From Immundisolibacteraceae bacterium (GTDB lineage: Bacteria > Pseudomonadota > Gammaproteobacteria > Immundisolibacterales > Immundisolibacteraceae): a stretch of DNA of 8,764 nt. Positions within the stretch are counted from its first letter, which is position 1. Each line of letters opens with the position of its first letter. Below are positions 1 to 5,609 of the stretch, piece after piece. The stretch covers positions 1 through 8,764 of the forward strand of contig JAESTY010000156.1 in NCBI GenBank assembly GCA_016763355.1. Direction: 5' to 3'. A model generated the notes under the pieces. That model searched no databases, was not told the origin of the DNA, and was given only the letters and a program-made list of their open reading frames with translations. A program made the translations under genes and the position numbers.

Positions 1-26
1 AACCCTCAAAAGGGGTTAGTCAGGAA
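1..26. repeat. Hairpin plus 14-base repeat, copy A
   Basis: AACCC (1-5) pairs with GGGTT (13-17) around a short A-rich loop. The segment gggttagtcaggaa (13-26) recurs exactly at 1692-1705, where it is again preceded by a hairpin of the same shape. Both copies lie just beyond the 3' side of a crotonase sequence read on the minus strand (the remnant here, the intact gene there), so they look like the two ends of duplicated DNA. There is no T-run after the stem, so a classical intrinsic terminator is not supported. Confidence 0.6.
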
Positions 27-44
27 AAGTCATTATCTAAAGAG

Positions 45-290
45 AAACTGAAACCAGGGGCAACTGCCAGCGACCTCCAAGTCGCATTGCCATCTGGCAG
101 ATGGCCCCAATGCCATTCGCGACTCCGGACCTTGCGCCGGTAATCGGTTTCTCAAGTTCGATCCAGGCCTGCATCCTCTGCGTTGCAAGTGATTCCAGAA
201 CCGTCTGGCTGCCGGTTGCACATCGAAATTTTCTATCAACACCTCCTTACAGGGCCACACCGGCACCCGTAGTCATAGCCCTCGCGTTTG
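45..290 (-). pseudogene. Decayed partial copy of an enoyl-CoA hydratase/isomerase (crotonase) gene
   Basis: This stretch is a broken relative of the intact crotonase gene at 1773-2555, in the same orientation. Bases 103-218 align without gaps to 2223-2338 at about 81 of 116 positions by hand count. Weaker similarity with small indels extends on both sides, to roughly 45 and 290. Read on the minus strand, the best frame gives ATGSQTVLES, then MQAWIELEKPI, then GVANGIGAIC. These match the intact protein's PTGEQTVLDS, MLAWIGLQKPI and GFAIGIGATC (about residues 73-113). A stop codon and frameshifts interrupt the frame: the piece matching the intact FQFPF reads FQFLF in another frame. The start and the last third of the gene are missing. 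The divergence suggests an old duplication or a fragment of a paralogous operon rather than a recent copy. It is almost certainly non-functional. Confidence 0.85.
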
Positions 291-475
291 ACTGACTTAA
301 TCAGCCATTAGCAAAGCCTCGATTAGGTCGAGTGCTCCAATATTCATAAATATTGTATTGAATCCTGCGAACCACTTTTATTGAACGACCGTTTAAATAA
401 GTGCAGACTGTGAATGATAGCGCTCGATCAACTTGATCCTGCACGCGTTATTCAGGTTTCTTTGGGAGAGAAATA
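291..475 (+). promoter_or_regulatory. Upstream control region of the AlkB-like gene
   Basis: This non-coding stretch lies between the crotonase remnant and the AlkB-like gene. It contains a small hairpin (CTCGA 318-322 with TCGAG 328-332), an AT-rich inverted repeat (AATATT 339-344 and 349-354 around CATA) and an operator-like palindrome at 384-393. TTGAAC at 382-387 could serve as a -35 box overlapping the operator, but no convincing -10 is found at the right spacing, so I do not call an exact promoter. A clear ribosome-binding site, GGGAGAG (464-470), precedes the ATG at 476 by five bases. Confidence 0.5.
384..398 (+). promoter_or_regulatory. Operator-like palindrome, site 1 (upstream of AlkB-like gene)
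   Basis: AACGACCGTTTAAAT contains the imperfect palindrome AACG-AC-CGTT; with flanking bases the arms are TTgAACG and CGTTtAA. It matches 13 of 15 bases with the site at 4140-4154 upstream of the dioxygenase alpha gene. The form (short palindrome around CGAyCG) resembles sites bound by TetR-family repressors, but no regulator gene is present to test this. It lies 83 bases from the AlkB-like start codon. Confidence 0.45.
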
Positions 476-1651
476 ATGGCAGCAACGGCAGCTGGCTCTT
501 ATTCAGCCAAACGCAAACTGGTGACCACGGTCGGCTTGCTACCCATGTCGGTGCTTGCACTGATGCCAATCGCTGGCTACCTGCTTGGCGGCGGACTATT
601 TCACTGGTTTACTGTGTTCTGGGCTGCAATCGGACTGCAGGCCCTCGACCTGATCATCGGTGAGGAAACCACTAATCCCACAGAACAGGAAGAGGCCCGT
701 TATCTGGCCAATATCTGGTATCGGGTCAGTTGTTGGGTTTATCTACCGACGCAATTGTGCTCACTATTCTTCACCTACGACCTGCTCGCTGGCACCGGTT
801 ATCTTGTTAGCCCACAAACCCTGGCCACCTACGAAGTCATCGGCCTGATCATCAGCAATGCAGTCGCCGTCGGCATTGGCAGCACTCTCTCCCACGAACT
901 CTGCCATCGCGAAAGTCGCTTTGATCGGGCCGTTGGTGTCATGGTATTTGGTGTCGTTGGCATGGCTAACTTCATGATTTATCACAACTTTGTACATCAT
1001 AAACAAGTGGCCACCAAAGAAGATTCAGGCACCGCCCGCTTTGGTGAAACCTTTTACCAGTTCACCGGCCGCAACATCTGGGGTAAATGGCAGGCCTCGT
1101 GGCGGGTGGAGAAAGAAAAGCTTGCTCAACGAGGTCTGGGGCCGGTTTCCATCGGTAACACCATGATCTGGTTCACTTGCGCTGAAGTGCTCTGGGTATC
1201 GGGTCTGCTGGCGTTATTTGGCTGGATAGTCGTGCCACTGTTTTTAACCCAATACCTGAGTTCGCGTGTATTGCTTTCGGTTGCCGATTACCTGGAGCAT
1301 TACGGCCTGTCACGGCGAAAAGCGGCCAACGGCGAGTATGAACGGCCACGCACCATCCACTCATGGGATGATGGCTATGCCATCAGCAGCGTGGTGTTGG
1401 GCGTGGTTAACCGCCATTCGGATCATCACGCCAACGAAGGCCGGCCATTTCAAATCCTGCGCTACAGTGCCGATGCACCGCGATACCCAGTGGGTAATCT
1501 GGAGATGATAATTCCGGTTTTTATCCCCAGGCTCTGGTTTAAAATCGTCAACCCGATTGTGCTCAAACATTACGACACTAGTGACGTCGTACCTTACGCC
1601 ATGCCGGGAAAACTACCTGCGGAATATGAACAGAATGCGGTGATCTGCTGA
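476..1651 (+). CDS. alkB: AlkB-type alkane 1-monooxygenase (integral-membrane di-iron hydroxylase)
   Basis: The product (391 aa) belongs to the membrane fatty-acid desaturase/alkane hydroxylase superfamily, which inserts oxygen into terminal alkyl or methyl carbons using electrons from rubredoxin or a ferredoxin. Histidine boxes are visible: HELCH (140-144), HNFVHHKQVAT (170-180), DYLEHYGL (271-278) and NRHSDHH (312-318). They supply nine candidate iron-ligand histidines (140, 144, 170, 174, 175, 275, 314, 317, 318), the number known for AlkB. The ARFGETFYQF stretch after box 2 and the EHYGL motif place it with AlkB rather than with lipid desaturases. Hydrophobic segments occur at about 18-38, 40-62, 84-105, 120-138, 152-168 and 228-262. 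Two departures from textbook AlkB are Tyr169 where EHNRGHH has Glu, and VN before RHSDHH where LQ is usual. It may therefore be a divergent AlkB or a xylene/cymene monooxygenase-like enzyme. The start is supported by GGGAGAG five bases upstream. No rubredoxin gene is nearby. Confidence 0.88.
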   Translation: MAATAAGSYSAKRKLVTTVGLLPMSVLALMPIAGYLLGGGLFHWFTVFWAAIGLQALDLIIGEETTNPTEQEEARYLANIWYRVSCWVYLPTQLCSLFFTYDLLAGTGYLVSPQTLATYEVIGLIISNAVAVGIGSTLSHELCHRESRFDRAVGVMVFGVVGMANFMIYHNFVHHKQVATKEDSGTARFGETFYQFTGRNIWGKWQASWRVEKEKLAQRGLGPVSIGNTMIWFTCAEVLWVSGLLALFGWIVVPLFLTQYLSSRVLLSVADYLEHYGLSRRKAANGEYERPRTIHSWDDGYAISSVVLGVVNRHSDHHANEGRPFQILRYSADAPRYPVGNLEMIIPVFIPRLWFKIVNPIVLKHYDTSDVVPYAMPGKLPAEYEQNAVIC

Positions 1652-1678
1652 GAAGTAAAAAATAAACGCAGCCCTGAG

Positions 1679-1705
1679 TAATCCTCTTAATGGGTTAGTC
1701 AGGAA
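1679..1705. repeat. Hairpin plus 14-base repeat, copy B
   Basis: TAATCC (1679-1684) pairs with GGGTTA (1692-1697), one pair being T-G, around a 7-base loop. The sequence gggttagtcaggaa (1692-1705) is identical to 13-26. Relative to copy A the left arm carries a C-to-T change that keeps pairing only in plus-strand RNA. It lies between the convergent AlkB-like and crotonase genes, 28 bases after the AlkB-like stop, so it could help end the AlkB transcript. There is no T-run to confirm a terminator. Confidence 0.55.
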
Positions 1706-1764
1706 CAAGCCAACCTGGATCTTGACCCTGAATCTCGACTCTAGATCTCGACCCCCGACCTCGG

Positions 1765-1786
1765 CTCAGTTCTCACCCAAACTGAG
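1765..1786. other. Perfect 7-bp inverted repeat across the crotonase stop codon
   Basis: CTCAGTT (1765-1771) and AACTGAG (1780-1786) form a perfect stem with an 8-base loop that contains the crotonase stop codon (1773-1775, minus strand). In plus-strand RNA the stem is followed by A residues; in minus-strand RNA a T-run precedes it. It is therefore not a standard Rho-independent terminator in either direction, though it may protect or end convergent transcripts. The short direct repeat ATCTCGAC occurs just upstream at 1732-1739 and 1745-1752. Confidence 0.4.
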
Positions 1787-2555
1787 AAAAATCAGCCGGC
1801 CGTTTTTCCATAAACGCGGCAACCGCCTCGCGATGCTCGGCAGATTCCCGACCACGACGAAACATCACCATTTCCTCGGTGAACACTCCAATCATATTTT
1901 GCTGATAAGCGCTGGTATTAATCAGCGCCTTGGTGGCTTTAACCGAAGCCGGGGAGAGTGAAGCGATCCGCAGGCAGGTTTTCAGCGCCAACGCCTCCAC
2001 TTCATCGTCATCGCAAACCAGACTGACCATGCCGATGTCCTGGGCGACCTGTGCATCAAACGGATCACCGGTAAGCAGGTAGTGACTCGCCTTAACTTTG
2101 CCGCCGCCATTAACCAGGGTTAAGGTGCTGCCAAATTCCGGCACCAATCCCAGGCTGGTAAACGGAAATTGGAACCGGGTACCACGGCCGGCTATCACCG
2201 AATCGCAATGCAATAGACAGGTGGCACCGATGCCAATCGCGAATCCGGCTACCGCAGCAACAATCGGTTTCTGCAGACCGATCCAGGCCAGCATCATTTG
2301 AGCAGCTGGGGAATCCAGCACTGTTTGTTCACCGGTTGGCGCGCTGGAAAAATCCTTCATGTCGTTACCGGCGCTGAACACCCCGCCGGCACCTCGAATC
2401 ATCACCACTCGAACCTGTTTGTCCGCATCAGCCGCTTTTAGCGCCTCGGTAATCTGCAGATACATCGCCTGAGTAATCGGATTCTTTTTCTCTGGGCGGT
2501 TAAGAGTAATGATCTGAATGCCATCATTAACTTCGCTTAAAATCGATTCGCTCAT
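1773..2555 (-). CDS. Crotonase-fold enoyl-CoA isomerase-like protein
   Basis: The 260-aa product is a full-length member of the enoyl-CoA hydratase/isomerase (crotonase) family, which binds acyl-CoA thioesters. The oxyanion-hole loops are FSAGNDMKDF (60-69) and AGFAIGIGA (103-111). The two catalytic glutamates of classical enoyl-CoA hydratase are absent: the positions matching rat Glu144 and Glu164 are Thr112 and Phe132. Instead the pattern FPFTSLGLVPE ends in Glu140, as in peroxisomal-type delta3,delta2-enoyl-CoA isomerases (ECI2/Eci1 pattern PF..LG..PE). Isomerase activity is thus more likely than hydration; this is inference. It is the second gene of a minus-strand operon, 49 bases after the Rieske oxygenase, implying work on a CoA-linked intermediate of the same pathway. 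The Shine-Dalgarno is weak (a GAGA about 10 bases before ATG), so translation may depend partly on the upstream gene. A broken copy lies at 45-290. Confidence 0.88.
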   Translation of the reverse strand: MSESILSEVNDGIQIITLNRPEKKNPITQAMYLQITEALKAADADKQVRVVMIRGAGGVFSAGNDMKDFSSAPTGEQTVLDSPAAQMMLAWIGLQKPIVAAVAGFAIGIGATCLLHCDSVIAGRGTRFQFPFTSLGLVPEFGSTLTLVNGGGKVKASHYLLTGDPFDAQVAQDIGMVSLVCDDDEVEALALKTCLRIASLSPASVKATKALINTSAYQQNMIGVFTEEMVMFRRGRESAEHREAVAAFMEKRPADFSQFG

Positions 2556-2604
2556 GCGGGTTTTGTCTCATTATTGTTCATCAAATAATCCCTGTTGCTG
2601 CAGC

Positions 2605-3912
2605 CTAAACCATCATTTTTAGCCACTGCCGGTACATACCATGGCAGAAGGTTTCGTTCTGCTGCAAGCTTGAATATAACGGGTCGATACCGAGCGCCTC
2701 TGATTCCTCGTTACCACCCTGTTTCCAGCCCTTTGCACCGCGAGAATAACCTTGCTGCCATTCCAGGTCACTGGCCATAAAACCACGCTGACAGGCTTCC
2801 ATCACCGATTGGTCATCGGGAGTTGCCTGGCCACAGGGGCCAAGAAAATCTTCGTATTGACGCAACCGCAGTTGACGCCCGCGGGGATCTTCGTTTTTAG
2901 GTGCGATCAGATAAGTTTCCAGGCGGGTGAAGCCTGCGGCTTTGGGAATAATTTTACGCAACGTGGAAGATGCGTTGTCCATCAACAGCAGGTTGGGATA
3001 GATCACCAGGTTACGGATCCGATCGGCCGCCCACCGAGCGATGTTCTCTCCCTTGCGCTCAACAATTTCGTCCCGCGAAAACGCCATGGGTCTATCACCC
3101 ATATTCGGTGGCTCTGCCCAGTCAACAATATGGCCATTACCCAGATCAAAACTACCACTGGGGATGTCATTGAGTTTGGTCACATCGACCATTTTCAGGT
3201 CATTGTTACTGCTACCTTTCATCCGTTCCAACATCACACCGACATAACTGGCGTGGGTCGGGAAGAAATGATAACCGTCGATATTTTCAAACTGGATTTT
3301 CCAGTTGGCTTTACAGGAGTAAAAGTGACCACCCTTGAGCACCTCGAGACCATCTGGAGAACTATCGACATAAATATCAATAAAGGCCCTCGCATCACCC
3401 AGGTGATCATCCAGAGTTTGCACATTGGCATTCAAGCTGCCGAAGATGAAACCCCGATAGGTATCTGTGTGGGCAATTTTACGCAGGTTGTGATCAAGCT
3501 CATGAAAGTAGTCCGGATAGTCGCCGGCATCAATTTGATCGACCGCGCACTTACCCGCACTGGAATAAACCCAACCGTGATAGATACACATATGTCTGGG
3601 TTTGTTGCCGTGCTTAGAGGTGGTCAGCTGAGCACCGCGATGAGAACAGGCGTTGTAAAAGGTATTGATCTGTCCCTCTCCGTCACGCATCAGCACCACC
3701 GGCTGACTGCCGATGTCGGTAACGAAATAGTCATGAGGATCGGGAATCTGCGACTCATGGGCTAGAAAAACCCAACCGGATTCAAAGATATGGGTGATCT
3801 CGCGCTGAAAAATTTCCTCGTCAGCAAACACCCTTCTTGAGACTTCAAAATGGCCCTCGGCAGCGTTATCCACTACTCGAGACAAAATATCTGGATTGAC
3901 TCTGGTATCCAT
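2605..3912 (-). CDS. Rieske non-heme iron oxygenase, alpha subunit (benzoate-dioxygenase-like)
   Basis: This is the large subunit of an aromatic ring-hydroxylating oxygenase. I start it at the ATG at 3912 because GGAGGGGAG lies just before it; the open frame continues 26 codons further upstream without a good site. That gives 435 aa. The Rieske [2Fe-2S] cluster motif is CSH (89-91) and CIYH (109-112). The mononuclear iron site is NWKIQFENIDGYHFFPTH (203-220), with Asp212 as bridge and His215 and His220 as ligands. The third ligand is probably Asp366 or Asp367 in TPDDQSVMEACQRG, a tail typical of benzoate/anthranilate-type enzymes. E-N to Asp is one residue shorter than the usual ENxxDxYH. No beta-subunit gene follows; the next gene is the crotonase. 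It may be an alpha-only enzyme or borrow a partner. No reductase or ferredoxin is encoded nearby. The substrate is unknown. Confidence 0.9.
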   Translation of the reverse strand: MDTRVNPDILSRVVDNAAEGHFEVSRRVFADEEIFQREITHIFESGWVFLAHESQIPDPHDYFVTDIGSQPVVLMRDGEGQINTFYNACSHRGAQLTTSKHGNKPRHMCIYHGWVYSSAGKCAVDQIDAGDYPDYFHELDHNLRKIAHTDTYRGFIFGSLNANVQTLDDHLGDARAFIDIYVDSSPDGLEVLKGGHFYSCKANWKIQFENIDGYHFFPTHASYVGVMLERMKGSSNNDLKMVDVTKLNDIPSGSFDLGNGHIVDWAEPPNMGDRPMAFSRDEIVERKGENIARWAADRIRNLVIYPNLLLMDNASSTLRKIIPKAAGFTRLETYLIAPKNEDPRGRQLRLRQYEDFLGPCGQATPDDQSVMEACQRGFMASDLEWQQGYSRGAKGWKQGGNEESEALGIDPLYSSLQQNETFCHGMYRQWLKMMV

Positions 3913-4055
3913 TGGCTCTCCCCTCCGGTTTAAGAGGAGACCGATTCTACGTGGATTGGGGTTAGATTTGAAATGAGTATCGACTTGCAACCTGAGACCC
4001 TGTCAGGTGTTTTGGATAATAAACATTGCCAATTTTAAAATTTCCATCAACACCT

Positions 4056-4067
4056 ACCTGAACAGGT
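4056..4067. promoter_or_regulatory. ACCTG-AA-CAGGT inverted repeat, candidate regulator site
   Basis: This is a perfect inverted repeat with 5-bp arms. Additional ACCTG/CAGGT half-sites occur at 3990-3994 and 3999-4008, so the AT-rich centre of the divergent region is flanked by the same half-site on both sides. The arrangement suggests binding of a dimeric regulator at two places, possibly with looping. This is inference from pattern only. Confidence 0.35.
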
Positions 4068-4139
4068 CTACTCGGCAATTGTTGTTATCTAGCTATACAA
4101 CTGTTTTAAAAAGTAAGCGCCCATGTAGAATCAAACATT

Positions 4140-4154
4140 AACGATCGTTTAGAT
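4140..4154 (+). promoter_or_regulatory. Operator-like palindrome, site 2 (upstream of dioxygenase alpha gene)
   Basis: AACGATCGTT (4140-4149) is a perfect 10-bp palindrome, followed by TAGAT. The 15-base block differs from site 1 (384-398) at only two positions. It is also enclosed by AAACAT (4133-4138) and ATGTTT (4153-4158). It lies 65 bases before the alpha start codon, downstream of the likely promoter boxes, a position suited to repression. A shared regulator with the AlkB-like gene is inferred. Confidence 0.45.
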
Positions 4155-4214
4155 GTTTGCTATTTCGCTTCCTGAACTAACACCGGGAAAGCCCTGAGGC
4201 ATGAGGAGTGGACG

Positions 4215-5546
4215 ATGTTGTTGAAAGAGAATCTTGGCCCCGCAGATTTTGAGCAGTTGGTTGACGAACAGAAAGCCACCGCCAGCAGACTGATTTTTAC
4301 CGATCAGAGCATCTTTGAACTTGAACAGGAAAAACTGTTTGCCAAAGTCTGGCTTTATATTGGTCACGATTCAGAAATCCCCAACCCTGGCGATTATGTC
4401 ACCCGCAAGATGGCCACCGACCCGGTCATTCTTAACCGCGGCGAAGATGGCAATATCAATGTACTGCTTAATTCCTGCAGCCACCGTGGCACCCTACTCT
4501 GCACCACCGACACCGGCAATACTAAAGGCTTTACCTGCGCCTACCACGGCTGGGCATTTGGCCTCAACGGCGACCTCAAAGCTACCGCCGATGATATGAA
4601 TCTTTATGATGGCAAGGTCGATTTCGACACGCTTAATCTTAAGAGCGCTGCCCGAGTTGATAGCTACGCCGGACTGATTTTTGCCACCTGGAATAACGAG
4701 GCGCCCGACCTGGCCGATTTTCTTGGCGATGCGCGCTGGTACCTGGATCTTTATCGCAAGCGCACGCCACAGGGCATGGAGGTACTGGGTGCACCCCATC
4801 GCTGGGTAGTCGAAACCAACTGGAAGACCGGCGCAGTGAACTTTGGCGCCGACGGCCCCCACGCAGTCAAGGTTCATGGACCGATTACTCAGGCAACTTT
4901 TGGTATTCCACCGCAGGCAGTGCGCGATTCCCTGCTCTATAGCCCGGCGATCAGCATGGGTAATGGTCACAACGGTATTTTGCCGTTTATTCCGGAGTCG
5001 TTGCGCGGCCAGGTTCCTGCCTTTACCGGATACCCTGCGGAATTAATTGAACTCTATGAGCAGTGCCTGACCACCGCACAACTGGAAGTCTCCCGAGACT
5101 TGCTTGGCGGCGTACAGACCATGTTCCCAAATTTTTCATCGGTACAGGCCCCGGCGATATTCAGGCCCGGCGGTCCGCCCATTAACATGCTGGCAATCCG
5201 CGTCTGGCAACCTATTTCAGCCACTCAAATGGAAATCTGGAACTGGTTCCTGGTGGAAAAAGAGGCTTCCGAGGAATGGAAGCATGAAGCCATGCTGGCT
5301 GGGGTAAGAACCTTTTCTCCCGGCGGCACCTTCGACCAGGACGACGCCGAGGCCTGGGCTGGAATTACCGCCGGCATCGCTGGACAGCAGAGTCGCCAGG
5401 GCGATATGAATTTTCAAATGGCGTTGGCTTACCGGGACCAAATCATTCCAGACTTTCCAGGCCCTGGTAAGGCATACCCATCAATTTATGGCGAAGTCAC
5501 CGAATTCGATGTGTTGCTCGAATGGCAAAAGTATATGACGGCGTAA
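4215..5546 (+). CDS. Aromatic ring-hydroxylating dioxygenase, alpha (large) subunit
   Basis: This 443-aa catalytic subunit of a two-subunit terminal dioxygenase would add O2 across an aromatic ring to give a cis-dihydrodiol. The Rieske cluster motif is CSH (88-90) and CAYH (108-111). The mononuclear iron ligands are Asp213-bridged His216 and His221 in FGADGPHAVKVH, with Asp376 or Asp377 in GTFDQDDAEAW as the carboxylate. That last motif resembles biphenyl- and PAH-type dioxygenases. In the usual E-N-x3-D-x-Y-H motif, Glu is replaced by Val208 and Tyr by Pro215, an unusual pocket (see findings). The overall length is normal. The start is well supported by GAGGAG (4203-4208) six bases before ATG. 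The beta subunit gene follows 63 bases later, so the two are co-transcribed. Ferredoxin and reductase genes are absent. An exact substrate class cannot be assigned. Confidence 0.92.
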   Translation: MLLKENLGPADFEQLVDEQKATASRLIFTDQSIFELEQEKLFAKVWLYIGHDSEIPNPGDYVTRKMATDPVILNRGEDGNINVLLNSCSHRGTLLCTTDTGNTKGFTCAYHGWAFGLNGDLKATADDMNLYDGKVDFDTLNLKSAARVDSYAGLIFATWNNEAPDLADFLGDARWYLDLYRKRTPQGMEVLGAPHRWVVETNWKTGAVNFGADGPHAVKVHGPITQATFGIPPQAVRDSLLYSPAISMGNGHNGILPFIPESLRGQVPAFTGYPAELIELYEQCLTTAQLEVSRDLLGGVQTMFPNFSSVQAPAIFRPGGPPINMLAIRVWQPISATQMEIWNWFLVEKEASEEWKHEAMLAGVRTFSPGGTFDQDDAEAWAGITAGIAGQQSRQGDMNFQMALAYRDQIIPDFPGPGKAYPSIYGEVTEFDVLLEWQKYMTA

Positions 5547-5550
5547 TTCT

Positions 5551-5573
5551 AAACAGCCAAACAGCCAAACAGC
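5551..5573 (+). repeat. 8-bp tandem repeat (AAACAGCC), 2.9 copies
   Basis: The unit AAACAGCC occurs at 5551-5558 and 5559-5566, with AAACAGC at 5567-5573. It lies in the alpha-beta intergenic gap just after the alpha stop codon. It probably arose by replication slippage, and changes in copy number would alter the spacing between the two cistrons. No function is evident. Confidence 0.8.
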
Positions 5574-5609
5574 ATTCAAACAACTAAAAACAGCAGAGAC
5601 GAGGGCGAC

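Larger units (their letters stand above)
3913..4214. promoter_or_regulatory. Divergent promoter region between the two Rieske oxygenase operons
   Basis: These 302 bases separate the two divergently read oxygenase operons and contain no convincing gene. The centre (about 4011-4050) is AT-rich. CAGGT/ACCTG half-sites cluster around it: ACCTG 3990-3994, CCTGTCAGG 3999-4007, AGGTGTT 4005-4011 mirrored by AACACCT 4049-4055, and ACCTGAACAGGT 4056-4067. GTTGT 4081-4085 and ACAAC 4097-4101 form another small inverted repeat. For the plus operon, TTGTTA (4084-4089) with TTTAAA 17 bases on is a possible -35/-10 pair; TATACA (4094-4099) is an alternative -10. The second operator-like palindrome lies at 4140-4149. 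For the minus operon no clear promoter boxes stand out. Confidence 0.6.

Noticed and set aside
1765..1786. Rho-independent terminator
   Set aside because: The stem is perfect but no T-run follows it in either transcription direction, so I list it only as an inverted repeat.
2752..3765. 337-aa plus-strand open frame
   Set aside because: It is antisense to the Rieske oxygenase gene, which carries full cluster and iron-site motifs. The plus-strand translation shows no domain and no ribosome-binding site; its length reflects codon bias of the real gene.
3913..3990. N-terminal extension of the Rieske alpha subunit to an upstream ATG at 3990
   Set aside because: The extra 26 residues are basic and unlike the family N-terminus, and the strong GGAGGGGAG lies directly before the internal ATG at 3912.
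4494..4970. 158-aa minus-strand open frame
   Set aside because: It is antisense to the dioxygenase alpha gene across its Rieske and iron-site region and has no recognisable protein features.
5551..5573. CRISPR-like or regulatory array
   Set aside because: Eight-base units in direct tandem with no spacers; this is a simple microsatellite-like repeat.
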